Source of the DNA: Eggerthellaceae bacterium UBA5808
GTDB taxonomy: Bacteria > Actinomycetota > Coriobacteriia > Coriobacteriales > Eggerthellaceae
Direction of reading: 5' to 3'
DNA: 13,775 nt
Assembly: GCA_002417975.1 (NCBI GenBank)
Contig: DIDE01000079.1
Location: forward strand, 1 to 13,775
The position numbers and the translations under genes are program-made. The notes beneath the pieces were generated by a model. That model was not told the DNA's origin. It saw nothing but the letters and a program-made list of their open reading frames with translations, and made no database searches. Positions 8,137-13,733 of the stretch are shown piece by piece (positions within the stretch are counted from its first letter, which is position 1; every line of letters begins with the position of its first letter).

Positions 8137-8634
8137 TCAATCCTCGAAGAAGCCAGCAATGACATCCTCAGGTGTTGCCCCATTATCTTTATCAATTTTG
8201 GAATTGTATATTTTGTCGTATAACTTTTGGTAATCGTTTGCAGTCTCTATGGTCACCGGAATGATATCGTCTTGCACGTAGAAAAAGCTAGCCGATGCAT
8301 GAACCGAAAAGGGCTTAATGGGTTTTGGGTTTTCCAAAATCCATGCATAGCTTTCCTTAGCGGGCATTTCTTCCATATCAGCAGCATCAAGATGCTTCTT
8401 AGTAAAAGGGACACAGTCAACAACATCCACTAAGGCCATTGCAAAACCGTAGGCTAATCCAGGAATTGGATAAAACGCATTTGCTGTCTTAGATGAACAC
8501 ACAACCAAATTTTTAATGGGTGTTTTCACTTTTCGTGTACGACATTCGATCGTTTTAACGCCCAGCATTATCTCTGTGGCGTAAGGCTGTTGAAAACTTA
8601 GAGCCTTCATACCTTTTTCTGATGATTCAACCAT
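8137..8634 (-). CDS. ASCH-domain protein
   Basis: The 165-residue protein opens with the ASCH signature MKALSFQQPYATEIMLG, continuing with KTIECRTR (residues 9-34): the first strand, the Q-P-Y/W turn, and the G-x-K-x-x-E-x-R element. The hydrophobic strand GFAMALVDVVDCVPF (63-77) and SYAWILENPKPIKPF (95-109) complete the PUA-like beta barrel. ASCH domains bind RNA or nucleotides; some members are ribonucleases or act on modified nucleosides. A C-terminal extension of about 55 residues is acidic and of unknown role. AAGGGA about 6 nt before the ATG at 8634 supports this start over the ATG eight codons downstream. A decayed gene lies immediately upstream in the same orientation, so ASCH may once have been the last gene of a longer operon that includes the MazG-helicase pair. 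Confidence 0.85.
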   Translation of the reverse strand: MVESSEKGMKALSFQQPYATEIMLGVKTIECRTRKVKTPIKNLVVCSSKTANAFYPIPGLAYGFAMALVDVVDCVPFTKKHLDAADMEEMPAKESYAWILENPKPIKPFSVHASASFFYVQDDIIPVTIETANDYQKLYDKIYNSKIDKDNGATPEDVIAGFFED

Positions 8635-8658
8635 TATTAGTCCCTTTCATTGCTTGCT

Positions 8659-9105
8659 TCAGCAAAAGTTTAGACGAGTGATCAAAAATGAATGGCTGAT
8701 ATATTTTTCAATAGTATCCCACTCAATCTCGCCAGCCATACCATGCTCTTGAAGCAAATTCGCAACAAATATAGTCCAAGCTTAATCAGATTTCAAGTAA
8801 TCAGTTCAGCCCCCTCTGCATATCTATTCCCTTTATAAATGCTGCATTTGTAATAGATGCTCTTGAAGCTCAGAATCAGCGGCAAATGATCACGTGCCGA
8901 ATGACGCTCCTATATTGTGTCATTCACAACACTACCTAGACCAGGACTAAAAGTGTGATGTATAAAGTTATCGTTATGCTTAAACTCGGAATTTCTATGG
9001 GACAATGCAGCTACATCATAAGCAGTAATCTAAATTGGAACGCAACCAAAAACGTGCGAAGGCAGCTAAGACAAAAAGACCAGGCGCATTTGCAGATTTA
9101 ATATA
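8659..9105 (-). pseudogene. Decayed gene between the helicase and ASCH genes
   Basis: Three consecutive minus-strand stretches read like protein but are broken. From 9105 to 9016 one frame encodes a hydrophobic segment (SANAPGLFVLAAFARFWLRS). Shifting frame near 9020-9029, a second stretch continues to 8793 (AALSHRNSEFKHNDNFIHH and RDHLPLILSFKSIYYK) with a single in-frame TAG at 8910-8912. Shifting again near 8782-8795, a third ends at a TGA at 8659-8661 (FVANLLQEHGMAGEIEWDTI and an LITRLNFC tail). Together they would make about 145 residues. The protein family is not recognised. The 5' end seems to have been lost against the 3' end of the helicase gene. ASCH begins 25 bp after the last stop. 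A 13-bp direct repeat (ATGCTCTTGAAGC, 8743-8755 and 8857-8869) lies inside it. Decay is my interpretation; sequencing error could account for some of the breaks. Confidence 0.5.
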
Positions 9106-9137
9106 TCAAAAGTCGACTTTGCGCTTTTATGTTAAAT

Positions 9138-10832
9138 CTAATCAGCATGAGGAAAAAACTTTAATAGGTAGCTCCGCAACTTTGGATTAGCAACATATAT
9201 ATGGGTACCATAAATTCCTCGCGTTAAAAGAACATAGTAGATATTTTTAATGTACTGAGTCAGTTCGTCGGCCGACGCAGTAGACTTTCCATTTCGATCA
9301 AAATAGTGTTGCTTATTAGCTTTTAGCAGACCAGTGCACTCGTCAATTTCAAGATCATCACCAATGATTACGTATGCGTAGCTCAGATCATAACCTTGGA
9401 TGGAATGGATACATCCAACTTCATGCGCAATAGCATCGTCGTTGACTCCTCTACCTACCCAGTTGTCATATGTGCAATTCCATCGCAGGCTAATGCCATC
9501 AATTTCTATATCATACTTAGCAGATCCATTTTTTTGTTTAGTCGCCCATTTCCATGCATATCCTGCAATCATCCTACTAAGATCATGATTACGAAAATCC
9601 TTTTCAAAGCTGCTAACAAAACTGCCAAAATCGTCATGAATAGCTAAATCATATTCGCCAAAATCACGCAACTCAGGATTCTTATCAGCAAAAATGGCTG
9701 CAATGTAGTTAAGATACTCTTTTCCACCTTTGACTCTCATCTGGCTATCAAGTCTAATAGGGTCATCAAGTGATTCACCTAGACTGTTCTGTATACAGTC
9801 TTTGCTAAGACACGATGGACCTACTGTCTGTAGCGGATCATAAAAGAATATTGGAAGCTTTGCTTGATCAATTATCCAATCCATTTGTGTAGCGTTTTTT
9901 GGCAAGCCTAACTTTTTATTCACTTTGTCATAGTTCCCGTATTGAGTTCCTAAGTTCACTCGCCGTTTCAATTTATGAGCTTCATCGACAAGAACGATAT
10001 CAAAAGATTTCTTTTGCCCCTTAACGTACCCTTTCTTGATTAGATCAGCAGGAGCGATAATATCAGCGCTCGTCAAACCAGATACACCCTTAAGTGCCTT
10101 TCTGAGAGTAGTCCTAAGCGAGGTCACAGGCTCAATTATTTTGACATTCATATCAGCATATTCGGGAGTATCTTTCAACATCTTTAGAAGATAGATCGCA
10201 AGAACAGTTTTTCCTGTGCCCGGTACACCTTCAACCACTATTGGATTTGCGTCGGTAATCCCACATTCGATCGCTGCCATAATCTTGTCCAGGGCAACCC
10301 TTTGATCAACCGTCAGTCCTTTAAAAGGAGAGTATTTAAATACCTCTGATTCCTCTATTTCGTCAAGAGTATGATCAACCAGATCAAGACGTTTAAGCTC
10401 CGACCATAAGTCACCAAACATATCGGAATATTGTGCTTTAGAAAAATAGTTTGTATCGGTCATGCCTTCGTTTTTATTCGTTAGAATATATCGACCGTCA
10501 CCATGCATATATCCAATAAGCCTATGCTCATAGTCAGTAATAACCGAGGTATTGAATTCTTCGTTATAAATAATGTTCGCAGTTGTGAAGTCACGTTTCT
10601 CCTCATTCGCCTCGTGCTGCGTCATCCTTGTGGAAATGCTTGTAGTCTGCCCCACATATGCTTCTTTACTATTAGCCAAGATATATACCATCGGCCAGCT
10701 ATTGATCTTGTCTTCCGCAAGATCTACTACGCTAAAATCAATTTGCTGCCCATGGCAAAAGGAACACTGATCAATAATAAAAGGAGCTCCAGACGGCTTT
10801 TTAGCATCAGTTTTTGTAGGTATCGTTATCAT
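9138..10832 (-). CDS. GIY-YIG nuclease fused to SF1 helicase (DUF2075-type)
   Basis: The 564-residue protein joins two enzymatic modules. Residues 45-120 form a GIY-YIG nuclease: MVYIL (VYI at 49-51), AYVGQT (YVG at 59-61), Arg69, His73, Glu102 in YEHRL and Asn119. From about 170 a superfamily 1 helicase/ATPase follows. It shows Walker A GVPGTGKT (202-209), Walker B IVLVDEAH (279-286), FFYDPLQT (329-336), LDSQMR (361-366), CIHSIQGYDLSYAYVIIG (474-491) and YYVLLTRGIYG (532-542). All core motifs are present, so an active translocase-nuclease is expected. A CSFC pair near residues 23-26 precedes the nuclease. The ATG overlaps the stop of the MazG-like gene (ATGA), indicating co-translation. Proteins of this architecture occur in accessory regions; I infer a defence or nucleic-acid-processing role, with the substrate unknown. 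Confidence 0.92.
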   Translation of the reverse strand: MITIPTKTDAKKPSGAPFIIDQCSFCHGQQIDFSVVDLAEDKINSWPMVYILANSKEAYVGQTTSISTRMTQHEANEEKRDFTTANIIYNEEFNTSVITDYEHRLIGYMHGDGRYILTNKNEGMTDTNYFSKAQYSDMFGDLWSELKRLDLVDHTLDEIEESEVFKYSPFKGLTVDQRVALDKIMAAIECGITDANPIVVEGVPGTGKTVLAIYLLKMLKDTPEYADMNVKIIEPVTSLRTTLRKALKGVSGLTSADIIAPADLIKKGYVKGQKKSFDIVLVDEAHKLKRRVNLGTQYGNYDKVNKKLGLPKNATQMDWIIDQAKLPIFFYDPLQTVGPSCLSKDCIQNSLGESLDDPIRLDSQMRVKGGKEYLNYIAAIFADKNPELRDFGEYDLAIHDDFGSFVSSFEKDFRNHDLSRMIAGYAWKWATKQKNGSAKYDIEIDGISLRWNCTYDNWVGRGVNDDAIAHEVGCIHSIQGYDLSYAYVIIGDDLEIDECTGLLKANKQHYFDRNGKSTASADELTQYIKNIYYVLLTRGIYGTHIYVANPKLRSYLLKFFPHAD

Positions 10833-11164
10833 AGCTGTGTATACTTTCGCGTATTTCCCTTGGCTTTTGCTACAGGGTACTTTTCAATATCACTTTTGAT
10901 CTTATCGCTTATTATGTCCGCAATGTTTACATCAAGACAGTTCGCCATATCGATACAGTAAATAAGCACGTCCGCAAGTTCTTCCTTAATTTGTACATCT
11001 TTATCTTTGGCCGCAAGATCAGTCCCCGACCATTGAAAGTTTTCAAGAAGCTCAGACGCTTCTAGACAAATTGAGATTGCTAGATCTTTTGGATTATGGA
11101 ACTGAGCCCAATCTCTATCGTCTCTAAAGGCGAGGACTTCATCTCTGGCCTCTTCGAATGTCAT
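10829..11164 (-). CDS. MazG-like/dCTPase-type nucleotide pyrophosphohydrolase
   Basis: The 111-residue all-alpha protein matches the small MazG/dCTP pyrophosphatase group. The metal-binding pattern is E35-x-x-E38 in CLEASELLE and E62-x-x-D65 in KEELADVLIY. The conserved substrate-site stretches FRDDRDWAQFHNPKDLA (13-29) and KYPVAKAKGNTRKY (95-108) are present. It should hydrolyse a (deoxy)nucleoside triphosphate to monophosphate and pyrophosphate. I place the start at the ATG at 11164, which has GGAAG 8 nt upstream and begins right at the family's conserved N-terminus. The frame extends to a TTG at 11224, but those 20 extra residues are non-conserved in appearance. Its TGA overlaps the helicase ATG. 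Enzyme and helicase are therefore made together, suggesting that nucleotide sensing or depletion is linked to nucleic-acid cleavage. Confidence 0.9.
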   Translation of the reverse strand: MTFEEARDEVLAFRDDRDWAQFHNPKDLAISICLEASELLENFQWSGTDLAAKDKDVQIKEELADVLIYCIDMANCLDVNIADIISDKIKSDIEKYPVAKAKGNTRKYTQL

Positions 11165-11226
11165 GGATTCTTCTTCCTGCGCAGCCGCTGATATATTTGC
11201 AGATAAATTCACACCTAGATGCAAGA

Positions 11227-11345
11227 TCGATTACAAGAATACTATCTGATTAATAAACAGGTCACTATTTTTCGAATTTTAATGCTAGATTCAGAATGTC
11301 CCTCAAACCTGATTATAGTGAGCTAGCATAGTCGATTACAATAAT
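11227..11345. repeat. Direct repeat in the divergent MazG/membrane-protein promoter region
   Basis: TCGATTACAAGAAT at 11227-11240 recurs as TCGATTACAATAAT at 11332-11345, identical at 13 of 14 positions and 105 bp apart. The second copy overlaps a small palindrome GATTA-CAA-TAATC, and another GATTAT lies at 11311-11316. The 11165-11413 intergenic region serves two divergent genes, so these may be operator sites for one shared regulator. No strong -35/-10 pair was found. Confidence 0.4.
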
Positions 11346-11413
11346 CGTAATAAATTGGATGATTTTTAACACTCTCAGTAGTTCCAACTACTAATTAAGA
11401 GGCAAAGACCGTA

Positions 11414-12010
11414 ATGTATAACTTTATTAGAGAAAATATAGATATCATAAATATGATTATCCAAGCGATAATAGGTGCAGTAACAGCAGGCGCACTTATT
11501 GTTGCAATTAAGAATATTAAAATGAACAGAGACCAATATGAAGACGAAAAGAAGAATAACTCAGAAAAGGAACTGAAAATTCAAGCTGAAAAGATAGCAG
11601 CATGGTTTGAAGAAAAAAGGATACCACCTGATCAGCTTTCTAAAAGAAGAACCCAAGCGTTTAAAGACGTATTAATTCGTAATAACGATCTACTCCCAAT
11701 ATACAATGTGGTCCTTACGGTTGTCGGACAATATGGTTGCATGAAAAAAAATGGAGAAGAATATCCGAGAGGTTACAATCAACGTCTCATTTTTTCAGAA
11801 ATACCCTATGGACTATGGGGAAATCAAATCTCAGCGCAAGGAGGAATGGCTATAACAGTAACCATTGAAATTGCCTTCACAGATTCAAGGGGGAACAGTT
11901 GGGTTAGACGGGGAAATGGACAGCTTGAACCGCTTCCAACAAGTCCAATCGAATATTACAATATATGTCGACCATGCTCCTGGTCGACACCAGTCCGAGT
12001 TAAAGATTAG
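11414..12010 (+). CDS. Single-pass membrane protein with cytoplasmic beta-rich domain, function unknown
   Basis: The 198-residue protein has one membrane helix at about residues 10-32 (IINMIIQAIIGAVTAGALIV) and then a highly charged coiled-coil-like segment (38-64). After these comes a domain of alternating strands (about 84-175) with LLPIYNVVLTVVG and AITVTIEIAFTDSRGNSWVR. Positive charges after the helix suggest that the C-terminal domain is cytoplasmic. Proteins with this layout (short anchor, linker, FTD-x-x-G-x-x-W-x-R-type strand) are common as uncharacterised membrane proteins in actinobacteria. AAGAGG lies 11 nt before the ATG. The gene is divergent from the MazG-helicase pair and could be a membrane component of the same island, but nothing beyond position supports this. 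Confidence 0.75.
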   Translation: MYNFIRENIDIINMIIQAIIGAVTAGALIVAIKNIKMNRDQYEDEKKNNSEKELKIQAEKIAAWFEEKRIPPDQLSKRRTQAFKDVLIRNNDLLPIYNVVLTVVGQYGCMKKNGEEYPRGYNQRLIFSEIPYGLWGNQISAQGGMAITVTIEIAFTDSRGNSWVRRGNGQLEPLPTSPIEYYNICRPCSWSTPVRVKD

Positions 12011-12059
12011 GCAAAGTTTTTTACAAGAAATCATTGACGCAAAACACGAAGTCCCATCA

Positions 12060-12099
12060 ATATCAAGAGCATCTACATAGCCATAGATGCTCTTGATAT
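12060..12099. terminator. Long-stem hairpin between convergent genes
   Basis: A perfect 16-bp inverted repeat (ATATCAAGAGCATCTA at 12060-12075, its complement at 12084-12099) has an 8-nt loop. It lies 50 bp after the membrane-protein stop and 36 bp after the SPFH remnant's stop on the opposite strand. It probably terminates both transcripts. The downstream U content is modest on either strand, so termination strength is uncertain. Confidence 0.6.
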
Positions 12100-12134
12100 A
12101 TTTACTGATAATACGTCATCAGAATGATTAAGAA

Positions 12135-12362
12135 TTAAGTACTTCTTTTTTCATTAAATTTACCAGAAATTAAAATCCCCTCATCAAGCAGAAAATTAAG
12201 CTCACGCAGCATTGTAACTTTGCCATTGCTAGAATTATCGTTTTGCTCTTGAGAAAACTGCTTCGCCATCGTATTCCTCACAGCCATTCCAGCACCAATA
12301 CCTGCAAGACCACCTTTCTGATGAACGGTATCACACATCGCTCGAGCCGTTTGATACTGCAT
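12135..12362 (-). pseudogene. C-terminal remnant of an SPFH-domain protein with SHOCT tail
   Basis: The 75 codons resemble the end of the virion-core-like SPFH (band 7) proteins. A YQTARAM helix end is followed by a glycine-rich linker (GGLAGIGAGMAVRNTMAKQF), a polar stretch, and a SHOCT-type helical tail, LRELNFLLDEGILISGKF. The whole SPFH domain, normally over 200 residues, is missing. There is no ribosome binding site before the ATG at 12362. A pair of 23-bp tandem repeats starts only 15 bp upstream, pointing to truncation by an insertion or deletion. It is probably not translated into a useful product. Family recognition rests on the linker and tail pattern and is moderately sure. Confidence 0.6.
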
Positions 12363-12376
12363 AGAAGTAGAATCCC

Positions 12377-12416
12377 CATTGTAGTAATTTGCGCTATTTC
12401 ATTGGAGTAATTTGCG
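12377..12416. repeat. Two tandem 23-bp repeats, possible insertion-sequence end
   Basis: CATTGTAGTAATTTGCG (12377-12393) is repeated as CATTGGAGTAATTTGCG (12400-12416), identical at 16 of 17 positions with a 23-bp period. Multiple short repeats of this kind are typical of transposase-binding ends such as those of IS21-like elements, but no transposase is present here. They lie at the breakpoint of the truncated SPFH gene. Confidence 0.5.
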
Positions 12417-12427
12417 ATTGTCGTCTT

Positions 12428-12589
12428 TTACTCTTTGTAAACTTCATCGGAAGGGACCAAGCTCATCTTCCATCGCAACGATGCGTTTGCTGCCGAAACG
12501 TCCAATAACGTTCCGATAAATGGCCAGCAACCGTTAGCAACCACCAGCAAAATGCCTGGGACAACATAAGCGAAAAAGAAATGCAGCAC
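12428..12589 (-). CDS. Possible small membrane peptide (53 residues), doubtful
   Basis: From a GTG at 12589 to a TAA at 12428-12430 the minus strand encodes 53 residues with a hydrophobic run (FFFAYVVPGILLVVANG) and a polar tail ending in SDEVYKE. No ribosome binding site is evident. A second minus frame over the right half of the same DNA also looks protein-like (AIYRNVIGRFGSKRIVAMED, ending in a TGA), so at least one is a shadow, and both may be gene debris. The rest of the 12363-12658 gap holds only the 23-bp repeats. Confidence 0.2.
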   Translation of the reverse strand: MLHFFFAYVVPGILLVVANGCWPFIGTLLDVSAANASLRWKMSLVPSDEVYKE

Positions 12590-12658
12590 TATAGGTATCT
12601 AAAGTCGCGTTCTGTCACATCAAATTTTACGGCAAGAAACCTATTAAAACGGACCTGC

Positions 12659-12877
12659 CTATTCCTCTTTAATTCTAAGGATCTCGCTACATTTAAGTTC
12701 TACCAGATCTATTTGGCCTTCGGCATCTTTGTCCCTCACGCTTATGAGTATAGTATCCTCATCATCGTCATCTTCTTTTTGAAAAAATTCTTGTAAGCTT
12801 CCTTCAAAACGCATACCGTTAACAACATCAACTATGATTCTTGTCCCCGGTTCTATATCTATATCTTGTAATCTCAT
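12659..12877 (-). CDS. Small acidic protein, possibly LSm/Hfq-like barrel
   Basis: This 72-residue protein has the strand pattern of a small beta barrel: GTRIIVDVVNGMRFEGSLQE, then an acidic DDDDED loop, then DTILISVRD and a final strand ending in SEILRIKEE. The turn V-x-x-G-x-x-F-x-G resembles the Sm1 motif of LSm-type proteins, though there is no diagnostic RNA-binding signature, so the comparison is tentative. AAGGAAG lies just before the ATG at 12877, which itself overlaps the stop of the upstream secreted peptide gene (ATGA). Length and overlap argue that it is a real gene. Confidence 0.6.
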   Translation of the reverse strand: MRLQDIDIEPGTRIIVDVVNGMRFEGSLQEFFQKEDDDDEDTILISVRDKDAEGQIDLVELKCSEILRIKEE

Positions 12878-13131
12878 ATATCTTCCTTTGCTTGGTCAAT
12901 AGCCGTATGAGCCATTCCTAACTCCCTACGATTCCACACTAGCAACCGTACAGCATCTCGAATTATTCTCAACAGCATTTTGCAAAATTTCGACGACGAT
13001 GACGATGCCGGCGTCTGTTGGATCGTCTCCGCTATAGCGGAGAATGACCCCACAGGAACAAGCATGAACGCAAAAGCAAAGGCGCAAAGAACACGCAATA
13101 TCTTTCCTTTGAAACGCACTTGTCCCTTCAT
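12874..13131 (-). CDS. Short secreted protein with Sec signal peptide
   Basis: The 85-residue product starts with a basic N-terminus (KGQVRFKGKILR), a hydrophobic core (VLCAFAFAFMLVPVGSF) and a likely signal peptidase site SAIA|E after residue 34. The mature part is about 50 residues. It opens with a Ser-rich spacer (PASSSSSK) and continues as a basic amphipathic segment (KMLLRIIRDAVRLLVWNRRE). The start is the ATG at 13131, supported by AAAGGG 8 nt upstream; a GTG three codons earlier has worse spacing. The TGA overlaps the next gene's ATG. Candidate roles include a small exported peptide or bacteriocin-like product, but no family is recognised, and the mature part could be the remnant of a longer protein. 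Confidence 0.5.
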   Translation of the reverse strand: MKGQVRFKGKILRVLCAFAFAFMLVPVGSFSAIAETIQQTPASSSSSKFCKMLLRIIRDAVRLLVWNRRELGMAHTAIDQAKEDI

Positions 13132-13394
13132 GATATCCACCCTTTCTCAAACATTTTTCGCCGTACTGCACGACAACAATGCCTACAATCACATCCATGT
13201 AGGCTTTTCCTTTATTCGATGAATTGAGTATATAAATGTAACTAACGGTATATCCATACACACCAATGAACAGCAGGATAAGACAGCCGAACGACGATGT
13301 AATTCATCGATTTCTATCCGTAACGGTTGTTAAAAGAAATACAAAGCATCCCATATGATAACTAATAAGCTTCATATGTATATCAATAAATAGG

Positions 13395-13408
13395 TTTTGT
13401 ATACAAAA
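13395..13408. promoter_or_regulatory. 14-bp perfect palindrome, GntR-like operator candidate
   Basis: TTTTGTATACAAAA is fully self-complementary. Its TTGTATACAA core resembles operators bound by FadR-subfamily GntR regulators. It lies about 260 bp upstream of the secreted-peptide operon and has no regulator gene in view, so the assignment is by resemblance only. Confidence 0.35.
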
Positions 13409-13414
13409 GGAAAG

Positions 13415-13436
13415 CCTCGTACTTATTAAGTCGAGG
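13415..13436 (-). terminator. Weak terminator-like hairpin
   Basis: CCTCG (13415-13419) pairs with CGAGG (13432-13436), and the inner ACTTA/TAAGT extends the stem with one bulged T. On the minus strand it is followed by CTTTCCTTTTG, a broken U-tract. No gene obviously ends at it, so it could be a leftover terminator or a structured element. Confidence 0.35.
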
Positions 13437-13586
13437 TAGACATTTGCGCATCTGCTTACTGTTGGCCTGCACGCAGATCATGTATTCTCATAGTCGTGCA
13501 CATGCGCTTTCGATCCCTCGACCAGCGGTTCGAGTGTCTTAAGAGACAGTATGCTTTTCTCTCAAATATGGTTATTCTCTTTCAGA

Positions 13587-13638
13587 TTCACAGTTTGAGA
13601 TTATAAACATGCGCATAATTTCACAGTTTTAGGTTCTA
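13587..13638. repeat. 19-bp imperfect direct repeat
   Basis: TTCACAGTTTGAGATTATA (13587-13605) recurs as TTCACAGTTTTAGGTTCTA (13620-13638), identical at 16 of 19 positions, spaced 33 bp start to start. Spacing and type resemble transposase-binding repeats at insertion-sequence ends; regulator sites are the alternative. Confidence 0.45.
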
Positions 13639-13680
13639 TACCGTGATACTTCATATGTTTGATTTATTGTCGAGCGAGCA

Positions 13681-13717
13681 AATAAAAAACAGGTCAGACC
13701 TTAAATTAGTCTGTCCT
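13681..13717 (-). terminator. Rho-independent terminator downstream of the Met-tRNA
   Basis: On the minus strand the stem AGGACAGAC/GTCTGACCT has one A-A mismatch and a 9-nt loop, and is followed by GTTTTTTATT. It lies 17 bp after the tRNA 3' end and is the clearest intrinsic terminator in the window. Confidence 0.8.
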
Positions 13718-13733
13718 GAGCTAAAATTCATAG

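Larger units (their letters stand above)
13262..13680. other. Gene-free region with dense inverted and direct repeats
   Basis: I see no credible coding frame. The region holds a 14-bp palindrome, a hairpin at 13415-13436, nested complementary segments between 13446 and 13508, two adjacent hairpins at 13517-13534 and 13535-13548, and a 19-bp imperfect direct repeat at 13587-13605 and 13620-13638. The repeats could be an insertion-sequence end or regulatory/ncRNA structure. Confidence 0.45.

Noticed and set aside
11165..11224. N-terminal extension of the MazG-like protein to a TTG at 11224
   Set aside because: The extension is not family-like, and the ATG at 11164 has a well-spaced ribosome binding site.
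8854..12096. TAGATGCTCTTGA shared between 8854-8866 and the hairpin at 12084-12096
   Set aside because: One shared 13-mer is about what chance gives across a window of this length; no longer homology flanks it.
12926..13198. A minus-strand 90-codon frame from an ATG at 13198 with a good AAAGGAA ribosome binding site
   Set aside because: Most of it overlaps the signal-peptide gene in another frame and becomes Cys/Ser/Val-rich, shadow-like sequence there. The signal peptide and the ATGA coupling favour the other frame.
12363..13680. CRISPR array suggested by several short repeats
   Set aside because: Each repeat family has only two copies with unequal sequence and spacing, and no cas genes are present.
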